From Actinomycetota bacterium (GTDB taxonomy: Bacteria; Actinomycetota; Thermoleophilia; Gaiellales; Gaiellaceae): 10,398 nucleotides of DNA. The position numbers and the translations under genes are program-made. Under the pieces are notes generated by a model, which worked only from the letters and a program-made list of their open reading frames with translations, had not been told where the DNA came from and searched no databases. This document shows, piece by piece, positions 1-6,580 of the stretch. The stretch lies in contig JACCWU010000317.1 of the NCBI GenBank assembly GCA_013697465.1, positions 1-10,398 on the forward strand, written 5' to 3'. Position 1 is the stretch's first letter. Every line of letters starts with the position of its first letter.

Positions 1-1
1 C

Positions 2-142
2 GCGGGAGCAGCTCGCGCTGCGGCACACCTCGTCGAGATCAACCTCGGAGTCCGCGCGGGCGACGAGCGCCTGCGGCGCGCGAGCGCCAGCGCGCAGGCC
101 GCCGTCGAGGCGGCCGACCGGATCCTCGGTTCCGCGAGCTGA
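2..142 (+). CDS. C-terminal end of a cyclodeaminase/cyclohydrolase-family protein (partial)
   Basis: An open frame runs from the window edge to TGA at 140-142 and gives 46 residues. They contain A-A-H-L-V-E-I-N-L followed by a charged, alanine-rich helix with R-R-A and A-A-V-E-A-A. This looks like the end of the formiminotransferase-cyclodeaminase C-terminal (FTCD_C) fold, where a helix ending in an N-x-x-I-N-L type motif precedes the last helix. Enzymes of this family act on folate one-carbon units. Only the tail is visible, so the assignment is by resemblance of a short segment and no catalytic residue can be checked. The next gene starts 7 nt later on the same strand, so the two may be co-transcribed. 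Confidence 0.5.
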   Translation, partial: AGAARAAAHLVEINLGVRAGDERLRRASASAQAAVEAADRILGSAS

Positions 143-149
143 CCGGCCG

Positions 150-707
150 ATGGGGCTCGAGACGCTGACCGATGCGGAGCTCGTGCAGCGCTGCCGCGCC
201 GGCGAACCTGAAGCATGGAACGCTCTCGTGGAGCGGTTCTCACGTTACGTATACGCGATCTGCACCCAAGGCTTCCGCCTAAAGGAGGCCGACGCGGAGG
301 ACGTGTACCAGGAGGTCTTCACACGTGTCTACACGCGGCTCGACTCACTTCGCGACGACGGCGCGATTCGGCCGTGGATCGCCCAGCTCACGCGTCGTCT
401 CTGTATCGACGCCATGGCCTCGGGAACCCGGGAGCAGCCCGCCGCTGAGCCCGTTGACGAGGAACGAGCGGGCGTGTTGGAGGAGATCGACGAGGCGTTC
501 GACGTCCGCGAGGCGCTGACCACTCTTCCGGATCACTGCCAGGACATGCTCGATCGCTTCTTCGCGCGCGACGAGAGCTACCGCACGATCTCGGCGGAGC
601 TCGACCTCCCCATGGGAACGATCGCGAGCCGGATCGCGCGCTGCCTGGGAAAGTTGCGTGAAAAACTCGAGGGAAGAAGTCAGGCCTCCGAACGGTCTAG
701 GGAATAG
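150..707 (+). CDS. ECF-type sigma-70 family RNA polymerase sigma factor
   Basis: The 185-residue protein has the two-domain layout of an ECF sigma factor. Region 2 covers about residues 8-90: the core-binding helix has D-V-Y-Q-E-V-F at 51-57, and P-W-I-A-Q-L-T-R-R at 75-83 fits the -10 recognition segment. An acidic linker follows (about 94-115), then region 4 with L-P-D-H-C at 126-130 and a helix-turn-helix at about 144-173. Size and layout are normal for the class. The protein should direct RNA polymerase to a specific promoter set. No recognisable anti-sigma factor (zinc-binding or membrane-anchored) lies beside it; instead its stop codon abuts the ATG of a small helical protein that leads into protease and GAF genes. 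The ATG at 150 was chosen because the domain begins at once; no clear ribosome binding site is visible. Confidence 0.93.
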   Translation: MGLETLTDAELVQRCRAGEPEAWNALVERFSRYVYAICTQGFRLKEADAEDVYQEVFTRVYTRLDSLRDDGAIRPWIAQLTRRLCIDAMASGTREQPAAEPVDEERAGVLEEIDEAFDVREALTTLPDHCQDMLDRFFARDESYRTISAELDLPMGTIASRIARCLGKLREKLEGRSQASERSRE

Positions 708-965
708 ATGATGCGCTCCTATGACGAGGAAAAGCTCGGGGTGCTCCTGCGCCTGCTGCGGCCCGCGCCCGAGGGTTGGTTGCGCGCAGCGCAGGAGCTC
801 CCCGCCGCACGTCGCTCGCTCGACGAGATCGTGGCGCGAGCCGAGGCCGACCTGGAGTTCCGCACGGCCCTCATCGCGGATCTCGAAGTGGCGCTTGCCG
901 CTGTGGGCGTCGAGCCCGACCGGCGCGTCGTCGAAGAGCTCAAGAAGCGCTTCAGCGAGAGCTGA
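708..965 (+). CDS. 85-residue helical protein with nitrile-hydratase-leader-like segment, unknown function
   Basis: The ATG directly follows the sigma factor TAG, so translation is probably coupled; a second ATG follows in frame. The product is 85 residues, predicted mostly helical, with no cysteine, no signal peptide and no membrane segment. Residues 38-69 have the pattern V-A-R-A..D.E-F...L-x-A-D....A....G-x-x-P. The same pattern occurs in the nitrile hydratase alpha subunit of this window at its residues 64-92. That helix pair is the one related to NHLP (nitrile hydratase-like) leader peptides of ribosomal peptide natural products. However, there is no Gly-Gly cleavage site and no Cys/Ser/Thr-rich core at the end, which is charged. 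Alternatives are a small sigma regulator or an adaptor for the protease downstream. Function is not known. Confidence 0.75.
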   Translation: MMRSYDEEKLGVLLRLLRPAPEGWLRAAQELPAARRSLDEIVARAEADLEFRTALIADLEVALAAVGVEPDRRVVEELKKRFSES

Positions 966-978
966 TCGCGCCAACGTC

Positions 979-984
979 TAGAGT
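979..984 (+). promoter_or_regulatory. Possible -10 box for leaderless start of the S8 protease gene
   Basis: TAGAGT fits the actinobacterial TAnnnT consensus. It ends exactly 7 nt before the GTG chosen as the protease start, the same geometry as at three other gene starts in this window (8085, 8065, 10247). No convincing -35 hexamer is visible. If real, the protease and GAF genes could be transcribed independently of the sigma factor gene. It may equally be chance, since the gene also lies 26 nt after its upstream neighbour. Confidence 0.4.
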
Positions 985-991
985 CCTGCGC

Positions 992-1831
992 GTGCACGAC
1001 GCGGTAGGGCACGCAGGAGAGACGCTTCCCGCGTGGAGCCTCCCGAAGGACAGGGTAGAGGGGATCTCGCTGTCGTCGCAATGGCCCGACCGGGTGACCC
1101 GCGAGTGGGCATGGGGCGGGTCGACGGGCAAGGGCGTGCGGGTCTGCATCCTCGACTCGGGGGTGGAGAGCGGACACCCGAAGATCGGCGAGCTCGAAAG
1201 TGCCGTGACGATCGCAATCGGCGAGGACGACGAGACAATCGTCACCGAGGACAGCGAAGGGGACGTAAGCGGACATGGAACGGCCTGCGCGGGCATCGTG
1301 CGATCCGTCGCGCCGGAGTGCAGCCTCTCGAGCGTGCGCGTGCTCGGACAGGGGTTCAAGGGAAGCGGCAACGTCCTTTTGGCCGGGCTTCGCCATGCGG
1401 TGGAGAGCGGGTTCGACCTCATCAACATGAGTCTCTCGACCACGAAGAAGCCGTTCGCGGGAATCCTCCACGAGCTCGCCGACAGCGCGTACTTCCGACG
1501 CACGGTGCTCGTGGCCTCAGCGCACAACATGCCCGTCGAGAGCTACCCGTGGAAGTTCTCTTCCGTGATCTCGGTCGGTAGTCACGAGGAGGACGATCCG
1601 CTCGCGTTCTTCTACAACCCGAATCCTCCCGTCGAGTTCTTCGGGCGTGGTGTCAACGTCGATGTGGCGTGGCTGGGCGGGCGCTCGATCACGGCCTCGG
1701 GGAACAGCTTCGCCACCCCCCATCTGACGGGGATATGCGCGCTGATCCTCTCGGCACATCCCGAGCTGACGCCGTTCCAGCTCAAGAACGTCCTCTATCT
1801 GACGGCGACGAACGTGGGGGGTGGCAAATGA
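992..1831 (+). CDS. Subtilisin-like serine protease (S8 family), cytoplasmic form
   Basis: The 279-residue product is a complete small subtilase domain. The catalytic Asp55 sits in V-C-I-L-D-S-G-V, His95 in S-G-H-G-T-A-C-A-G, and Ser239 in S-G-N-S-F-A-T-P-H; Asn179 in S-A-H-N-M-P is the likely oxyanion residue. All triad residues are present, so it should be active. There is no signal peptide and almost no propeptide ahead of the domain (about 45 residues), which points to an intracellular processing protease rather than a secreted degradative one. GTG 992 was chosen because it gives the shortest sensible N-terminus, lies after the previous stop and has a TAnnnT box 7 nt upstream; no Shine-Dalgarno sequence is seen. 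The stop overlaps the GAF gene start by ATGA. Its position after a sigma factor and a small helical protein suggests a specific substrate encoded nearby, which is inference. Confidence 0.93.
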   Translation: MHDAVGHAGETLPAWSLPKDRVEGISLSSQWPDRVTREWAWGGSTGKGVRVCILDSGVESGHPKIGELESAVTIAIGEDDETIVTEDSEGDVSGHGTACAGIVRSVAPECSLSSVRVLGQGFKGSGNVLLAGLRHAVESGFDLINMSLSTTKKPFAGILHELADSAYFRRTVLVASAHNMPVESYPWKFSSVISVGSHEEDDPLAFFYNPNPPVEFFGRGVNVDVAWLGGRSITASGNSFATPHLTGICALILSAHPELTPFQLKNVLYLTATNVGGGK

Positions 1832-2481
1832 CGGAACCGAGTGATCTCCAGGCTGCTGTCGCATCCGGAGTCGTCGGCTCGGCAGGGTCGTTCGGCGAGC
1901 TTCTGAGCGCCATCGTTCAGGTCGCGCGCTCGATCTTCGGCGCGAAGGCCTCTTCGGTACTCCTGCTCGACGAAGACACCGACGAGCTCGTGTTCGAAGC
2001 CGTCGTCGGAGAAGGTGAGGAATCGCTGCTCGGCGTGCGCTTCCCGGCCGACCACGGCATCGCCGGTTGGGTGCTCGCGACCCGAACGCCGCTCGTGATC
2101 GAGGACGTGAGAAAGGACCCGCGGTTTGCCTCGGACGTCGCGGAGGACACGGGGTACGTCCCGAGCGGTCTCATGGCCGCGCCCCTCCTGCACGAGGAGC
2201 GAATTCTCGGCGTGCTCGAGGTCCTCGACCGGCCCGAGCAGTCTCATTTCAGCCTCAAGGAGATGGATCTTCTCGGCCTGTTCGCGAACCAAGCCGCCAT
2301 CGCCGTAGATCTGCTCCTGCGCGCTCGCCAGGCTGAGCGAGTTCTCGAGGAGAAAGGTGACCTTGCGATCGTCGCCAAGCTCGCCTCTGTCGTAAATGAG
2401 CTCGAGGACGAGCGACGTGAAGCCGGACTCAGGCTCCTAGGCAACCTTGCCGCGACGCTCGGCGCCAAAACGAGTCTTTAG
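1828..2481 (+). CDS. GAF-domain protein, probable small-molecule or redox sensor
   Basis: The 217-residue protein contains one GAF domain at about residues 23-165. Typical elements are A-S-S-V-L-L-L-D-E-D near 41-50, G-I-A-G-W-V-L near 77-83, V-I-E-D-V-R-K-D-P near 90-98, the segment S-G-L-M-A-A-P-L near 113-120, and G-V-L-E-V-L near 148-153. A charged helical tail (about 166-205) could form a coiled coil. No kinase, cyclase, HTH or phosphodiesterase output domain is attached, so it must act through a partner. The ATG overlaps the protease TGA (ATGA) and has a G-rich ribosome binding site about 5 nt upstream, so the two proteins are probably made together. A reasonable guess is that it senses a ligand and controls the protease or the sigma factor. 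The gene ends 16 nt before a terminator hairpin. Confidence 0.88.
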   Translation: MTEPSDLQAAVASGVVGSAGSFGELLSAIVQVARSIFGAKASSVLLLDEDTDELVFEAVVGEGEESLLGVRFPADHGIAGWVLATRTPLVIEDVRKDPRFASDVAEDTGYVPSGLMAAPLLHEERILGVLEVLDRPEQSHFSLKEMDLLGLFANQAAIAVDLLLRARQAERVLEEKGDLAIVAKLASVVNELEDERREAGLRLLGNLAATLGAKTSL

Positions 2482-2491
2482 GAATCTGCGC

Positions 2492-2531
2492 AAAAAAAGA
2501 CCCGGGCGGCTGCACATCCCGCCCGGGTCTT
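2492..2531 (-). terminator. Strong intrinsic terminator of the repeat-peptide gene, hairpin shared by both convergent genes
   Basis: A perfect 13-bp stem (2497-2509 with 2519-2531) encloses a 9-nt loop at 2510-2518. On the minus strand it is followed by a run of seven T (complement of A at 2492-2498, two of which are in the stem). The hairpin lies 15 nt past the stop of the minus-strand peptide gene and 16 nt past the stop of the plus-strand GAF gene. In the plus direction only a mixed CT stretch follows, so termination there should be weaker. Confidence 0.88.
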
Positions 2532-2545
2532 CGAACTTCTTTCGC

Positions 2546-2803
2546 TTACGCCGATTCCCAGCCTGCCGGCTCCGTCCCTGCCGGCTCGGTGCCTGCGGCT
2601 GCGGGCTCCGTCCCTGCCGGCTCCGTGCCCTCGGGCTCGAAACCGTGGAGCTCGAAGTCGTCGTCGTCGCTCGCTGCGGGCTCCGTCCCAGCTGGCTCGG
2701 TGCCTGCTGCTGCCGGCTCCGTCCCCGCTGGCTCTGTGCCCTCTGGCTCGTACCCGTGCGCCTCGACCTCTTCGTCGGCTGGGCGCGTGGTGTCGTCGGC
2801 CAT
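2546..2803 (-). CDS. Acidic small protein with two GTEP-rich tandem repeats, unknown function
   Basis: The 85-residue product begins M-A-D-D-T-T-R-P and consists mainly of two 30-residue units (residues 14-43 and 51-80) that differ at only two positions. Each unit starts E-x-H-G-(Y/F)-E-P-E and continues with four G-T-E-P tetrads; the units are joined by S-D-D-D-D-F. After Arg7 there is no Lys or Arg, so the protein is very acidic and likely disordered. There is no cysteine, signal peptide or membrane segment. The start at 2803 is fixed by an excellent AAGGAGGAG site 6 nt upstream, so the longer reading frame back to 2875 is not used. It has its own strong terminator and faces the sigma/protease operon. 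It could be a ribosomal-peptide precursor, a protease substrate, an ion- or water-binding stress protein, or a linker-like protein; nothing in the sequence decides this. Confidence 0.85.
   Translation of the reverse strand: MADDTTRPADEEVEAHGYEPEGTEPAGTEPAAAGTEPAGTEPAASDDDDFELHGFEPEGTEPAGTEPAAAGTEPAGTEPAGWESA
2564..2764 (-). repeat. Direct repeat of two 90-bp units within the acidic peptide gene
   Basis: The unit at 2675-2764 is repeated at 2564-2653, a period of 111 bp with a 21-bp spacer coding for the D-D-D-D linker. Encoded units are 28/30 identical. Each unit itself contains an internal duplication (two G-T-E-P pairs around A-A-A). The array could expand or contract by slippage or recombination. 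Confidence 0.9.
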
Positions 2804-2805
2804 TT

Positions 2806-2814
2806 CTCCTCCTT
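2806..2814 (-). promoter_or_regulatory. Strong Shine-Dalgarno site of the acidic repeat-peptide gene
   Basis: On the minus strand AAGGAGGAG precedes the ATG at 2803 by a short AA spacer. It is by far the best ribosome binding site in the window, where most genes use coupled or leaderless starts. It fixes the start codon and suggests abundant translation. No clear -10/-35 pair could be identified in the 114 bp between it and the divergent transporter gene. Confidence 0.85.
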
Positions 2815-2928
2815 GTCGATGTTGTCGAGCGCGTGTGCCGCGCGTATCTGACCAACTAGACGCGGTTCGAGCCATGAATCTTCCCTGTCCCGTTTCATTT
2901 CCGCAAGGCGAGATGAGATGCTCTCGCC

Positions 2929-4605
2929 GTGGGTGGGCTGAAGACGCACCTAACGGACTCGGCGGCGGCCTTCAAGGGGGTCTTCGGGAATCCGAATCTG
3001 CGCAAGCTTCAGCTTGCCTGGGCAGCGGTAATTGTCGGGCACTGGGCCTATCTCGTCGCGGTCGCCGTGTTCGCGTACGACGTGGGGGGCACCGGCGCGG
3101 TCGGCCTCCTGGTGGTCATCCGCACCGTTCCCGCAGCTCTCGTAGCTCCGTTTGCAGCCGTGCTCGCCGACCGGTACCGCCGCACGCTGGTCATGATCGC
3201 CTCGAACCTTCTCCGTGCGCTCCTCATCGCCGGCGCAGGGGTGTGCGTGTACGCGGACGCGCCGGCCGAGATCGTGTACGCGATCGTGGGAATCGCCATG
3301 CTCGTGGGCACCCCGTTCCGCCCTGCGCTGGCCGCGCTGACGCCTTCGGTCGCACGCACCCCGTCCGAGCTCACGGCGGCGAACGCGGTCGCAAGCACGC
3401 TGGAGAGCATCGGCTACTTCATGGGTCCGGCGCTGGCCGGGCTCCTGCTCGCGGGCGCCGGCACGGAGGTGGTCTTCTTTCTCACGACGTTCACCTTCGC
3501 ACTCTCGGCGCTCTTCATCTGGCGAGTGGATCTCGCGGGCGAGGCGGTGCACGGCGCTGGCGAAAGGCGCGCCGACATCTTCTCCGAGGCCCTCGTCGGT
3601 TTCCGCACGGTGGGTGGCGACTCGAGGCTGCGAATCCTCCTCGGTCTCTTCTCCGCGCAGACCCTCGTCGCTGGAGCACTCACGGTCTTAATCGTGGTCA
3701 TGGCGTTCGAGCTGCTCGATATGGGCGAGTCCGGGGTCGGCTTCCTGAACTCCGCGATCGGGGTCGGAGCGTTGATCGGATCGATCATCGCCATCTCGCT
3801 CGCTGGCATGCGCCGGTTGAGCCCGGCCTTCATCGGGGGCCTCGTGCTCTGGGGGATTCCGCTTGTCCTCATCGGGCTCTGGTCCACGCCGGCTCTCGCC
3901 CTCGTGCTCCTCGCGATCGTCGGAGCGGGCAACTCGCTCGTGGACGTCGCTCTCTTCACCCTCATCCAGCGTGCAGTTCCCGACGAGGTGCTCGCGCGGG
4001 TCTTCGGCGTGATCCAGTTCCTGTGGATCGCGACGTTCGGCCTCGGAGGAATCATCGTCGTGCCGCTCGTCGACTGGCTCGGCGCCGACGGCGCGCTCGT
4101 CGTCGCCGGTGCCTTTCTGCCAGTTCTCGCCCTCTTGACCGGCCGCCACCTTTATCGCTTGGATGCAGCGGCAGAGGCACCGGGGCCGGGGCTCTCGCTC
4201 CTGCGCTCCATTCCGATCTTCGCCCCGCTCCCCGGCACGCCGCTCGAGCATCTCGCCGCACGGCTGGTTCCGCTTCGTGTCGACGCGGGCACCGTCGTCG
4301 TCCGACAGGGCGACTCGGGCGACCGTTTCTACGTCGTCGTCGAGGGTGAAGTGGACATCGCCGTCGACGGCGAGACGGTGTCCGAGCTCGGCCCCGGCGG
4401 GTACTTCGGGGAGATCGCACTCATTCGCGACGTGCCAAGAACGGCGACAGCTACCGCTCGTACCGCGGTAGTGCTCTACGCGCTGGAGCGCGAGGACTTC
4501 CTGGCCGCGGTCACCGGGCATGCGCCGAGCGCGGAGGCCGCGGAACACGTCGCGAGCGCCCGCCTGGCGAGCGTTCCACCCACCGGCGCCCACCTCCCCG
4601 CCTAA
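2929..4605 (+). CDS. MFS transporter with C-terminal cyclic-nucleotide-binding domain
   Basis: The 558-residue protein is a fusion. Residues 1-420 form an MFS permease of the MFS_3/enterobactin-exporter-like type, with many hydrophobic helices and the loop 2-3 motif D-R-Y-R-R at 81-85. Residues 426-535 form a cNMP-binding (Crp-like) domain. Its phosphate-binding cassette shows G-G-Y-F-G-E-I-A-L at 500-508 with Glu505, then P-R-T-A-T at 513-517 with Arg514, the residues that normally hold the cyclic nucleotide. The transporter is therefore likely gated or tuned by a cyclic nucleotide on the cytoplasmic side. The substrate cannot be read from sequence. GTG 2929 is the earliest in-frame start; nearby ATGs at 2913 and 2918 are out of frame. 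The metallopeptidase frame begins 4 nt after the stop, suggesting one transcript. Confidence 0.92.
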   Translation: MGGLKTHLTDSAAAFKGVFGNPNLRKLQLAWAAVIVGHWAYLVAVAVFAYDVGGTGAVGLLVVIRTVPAALVAPFAAVLADRYRRTLVMIASNLLRALLIAGAGVCVYADAPAEIVYAIVGIAMLVGTPFRPALAALTPSVARTPSELTAANAVASTLESIGYFMGPALAGLLLAGAGTEVVFFLTTFTFALSALFIWRVDLAGEAVHGAGERRADIFSEALVGFRTVGGDSRLRILLGLFSAQTLVAGALTVLIVVMAFELLDMGESGVGFLNSAIGVGALIGSIIAISLAGMRRLSPAFIGGLVLWGIPLVLIGLWSTPALALVLLAIVGAGNSLVDVALFTLIQRAVPDEVLARVFGVIQFLWIATFGLGGIIVVPLVDWLGADGALVVAGAFLPVLALLTGRHLYRLDAAAEAPGPGLSLLRSIPIFAPLPGTPLEHLAARLVPLRVDAGTVVVRQGDSGDRFYVVVEGEVDIAVDGETVSELGPGGYFGEIALIRDVPRTATATARTAVVLYALEREDFLAAVTGHAPSAEAAEHVASARLASVPPTGAHLPA

Positions 4606-4609
4606 GAGT

Positions 4610-6133
4610 GTGACTCGAGCACCGAACGAGTTCGAGTCGCGTCTGCGGGAGTACGTCTTCGAGCGCTCGGAGGAGTCGAAAGCCCTGCGGGTCGGCGAGA
4701 AGGAGGTTTCCGAGCAGGCGGCGATCGTCGCTCGCTACGCGGATCTCTTCACGGACGAGCAGCGGGAGGCTCTGCGTTAAGCAGAGCTGGCGGAGCCCGA
4801 CGCCGACGGTCGCGAGCGCCTGTACCGCCTCCGGCAGACGTGCGAGTCAGGGATCGTCACAGCCCGTCTCGCTCCCCTTCAAGACGAGCTTCAGAACGCG
4901 GAGCTCGCTGCCCGGGTCGAGTTTCGCGGCGAGGAGCTCCCGCTTCGCGCCGCCTCCGCACGGATGGGCACTCTGCCCGACTACGCCGATCGCGAAAAGC
5001 TCGGCCGCGTCGCCTGGGACGGCTCCGCCGAGCTCAACGAGCGACGTCTCGACCTGGTGCGTGCGACGGAGAGCATCAAAGGTGAGCTCTCCGGCGAGCT
5101 CGATCCCGTCGCTCGCAACGAAGCCGAGAAGGGCATCTCGCTGCACCAGCTCGCGGACGTGCTCGCCGGGGTGCGCGATCTCGCCGCAGCCGCGTACGAC
5201 ACGCTTCGCGAGCGCTGGCTCGACCGCCTGCTGGGGATGGACCGCGCGCACCCGACCTCCTCGTGCCACGCGGCATACGTCTTCCGCCTCACTCCGCTGG
5301 CGGACGTCTACACGAAGGAGCGCGCTACCGACATCTGCCTCGCGACGTTGCGTAACCTCGGCTTCGACCTCGATGCAGACCCGAATATCCGCACGGACCT
5401 GGAGGATCGTCCGCAGAAGGCGCCGCGTCCGAGCGTCATCGCGTCGGATCCGCCGACGGTTGTCCACCTGATAACCCGTCCGCTCGGAGGGCTACAGGAC
5501 TACCAGGACTTCCTCCACGAAGCTGGCCACGCGCTCCACTACGCGGGCTGCGACCCGGCGCTGCCGTATTCGTTCCGCGTGCTCTCACGGGACTACGCGC
5601 TGACCGAGATCTACTCGTACGTCGTCCAGAGCATTGCCAGGGAGCCGGGGTGGCATGCCGGGCACTTCGGCCTCACGTCACGCGAAGCCGAGACGAACGC
5701 CGAGGCGGCCCGCTTCCTCGACGTCTTCATGTTCCGGCGCTATCTGGCAAAGCTGCAGTTCGAGCTCGAGTTCTGGTCGCGTTTCGCGACGGACGGCGGA
5801 TCGTCCGGTGGGTACGCAGAGCGGCTGACCGAGTCGACAGGGCTGGCGTACCGCGCGGATCGTTATCTCGCCGACATGGACTCGGGGTTCTACTCCGCCG
5901 ACTATCTGAGAGCGTGGATCCGCTCGGCGCAGCTTCGCGCGCGCCTGCGCGATGACATCGGGGAGGACTGGTGGCGGAGCAGCGAGACGGGCGAACTCCT
6001 GAGACAGCTCTTCCGCGAGGGTCTGAAGCCCTCGAGTGAGGACGTCGCTGCCCGTCTCGGATTCGAGCCCTACGACATCGGGCCGCTCGCGGCCGAGCAG
6101 AGCACGCCCCCGCTCGAGTCTGTCGCCGACTGA
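4610..6133 (+). pseudogene. M3-like zinc metallopeptidase interrupted by an in-frame TAA
   Basis: A GTG at 4610, 4 nt after the transporter stop, opens a frame that is coding in style on both sides of a TAA at 4778-4780 (codon 57) and then runs to TGA at 6131-6133, 508 codons in all. Counting through the stop, H-E-A-G-H at 303-307 is the zinc and catalytic motif, and Glu333 in L-T-E-I-Y-S is spaced as the third ligand of gluzincins. This fits a thimet/oligoendopeptidase-like (M3-type) soluble peptidase, though at about 507 residues it is shorter than oligoendopeptidase F. The frame is identical before and after the stop, so one base substitution, not an indel, explains the break. The next in-frame start is ATG 4964, which would give a 389-residue protein keeping the active site but lacking about 118 N-terminal residues. 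Inactive gene, shortened active product and sequencing error all remain possible. Confidence 0.75.
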
Positions 6134-6580
6134 TCAGGCAGTCGGCCGCTCGATGAAGCTGATGCGCCCGCTCGTCTCGAGCACCGCCCACTCCACGCCG
6201 TCGAGCGACGCGATACCTTCCTGTCGCGCCGCGGCCAAGAGCTCGCCGAGCGTGATCCTGTTACTCGCGAGGTTCCTCTCGATCGGCTTGCCATCCTGGA
6301 CGACGATCACCGGCTCGCCGTCGAGCACCGGTCTCAGGAACGGCAGCCTGAAGCTTCCGTACGAGACGACGACCGTGAGCACGGCGATCGTGCCGCCCGC
6401 GAGCACGAGCCCGGTCACGGAGAAGTCGTTCTGCGTCACTCCCTGTTGGACGAGGTCGCCGATCATCACGAGCAGGATCAGGTCGAACGGCTGCAACGAC
6501 GCGAGCTCCCGGCGGCCAACGATCCGCGTCACGAGGAGGACGAAGAAGAACGCGAAGGTTGCGCGGAGGACGATGTCCAT
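6134..6580 (-). CDS. DUF421 (YetF-like) membrane protein
   Basis: The 148-residue product has hydrophobic segments at about 4-20, 33-47 and 56-74, then a soluble domain of about 70 residues with I-V-V-Q-D-G-K-P-I near 92-100 and an L-x-E-L-L-A-A-A-R-x-E-G-I helix near 111-123. The G-R-R-E-L-A-S-L-Q-P-F-D-L stretch at 22-34 is the family signature. DUF421/YetF proteins are small integral membrane proteins of unclear function, reported in spore-formers among others. Length is at the short end of the family. The ATG overlaps the stop of the upstream minus-strand gene by one base (TGATG), so the two are translationally coupled. Its stop codon lies directly against the stop of the convergent metallopeptidase gene, with no spacer. 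Confidence 0.9.
   Translation of the reverse strand: MDIVLRATFAFFFVLLVTRIVGRRELASLQPFDLILLVMIGDLVQQGVTQNDFSVTGLVLAGGTIAVLTVVVSYGSFRLPFLRPVLDGEPVIVVQDGKPIERNLASNRITLGELLAAARQEGIASLDGVEWAVLETSGRISFIERPTA

Noticed and set aside
708..965. Small protein as a zinc-binding anti-sigma factor
   Set aside because: No cysteine or H-x-x-x-C-x-x-C motif and no membrane segment; an anti-sigma role by another mechanism is still open.
345..974. 209-residue minus-strand open frame opposite the sigma factor
   Set aside because: GC-rich antisense shadow without recognisable domain; the plus-strand sigma factor and small protein account for the region.
2804..2875. Longer start for the acidic repeat peptide
   Set aside because: The extra 24 residues are basic and unlike the rest, and the strong ribosome binding site points to the ATG at 2803.
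2589..4349. 586-residue plus-strand open frame
   Set aside because: It is arginine/proline-rich shadow translation crossing the repeat peptide, an intergenic region and the transporter in the wrong frame; the transporter frame has clear domains.
3688..4593. 301-residue minus-strand open frame opposite the transporter
   Set aside because: Low-complexity charged shadow of the transporter and its cNMP domain.
4610..4963. Frameshift as the cause of the broken metallopeptidase
   Set aside because: Coding frame is the same before and after the TAA, so a substitution is sufficient.
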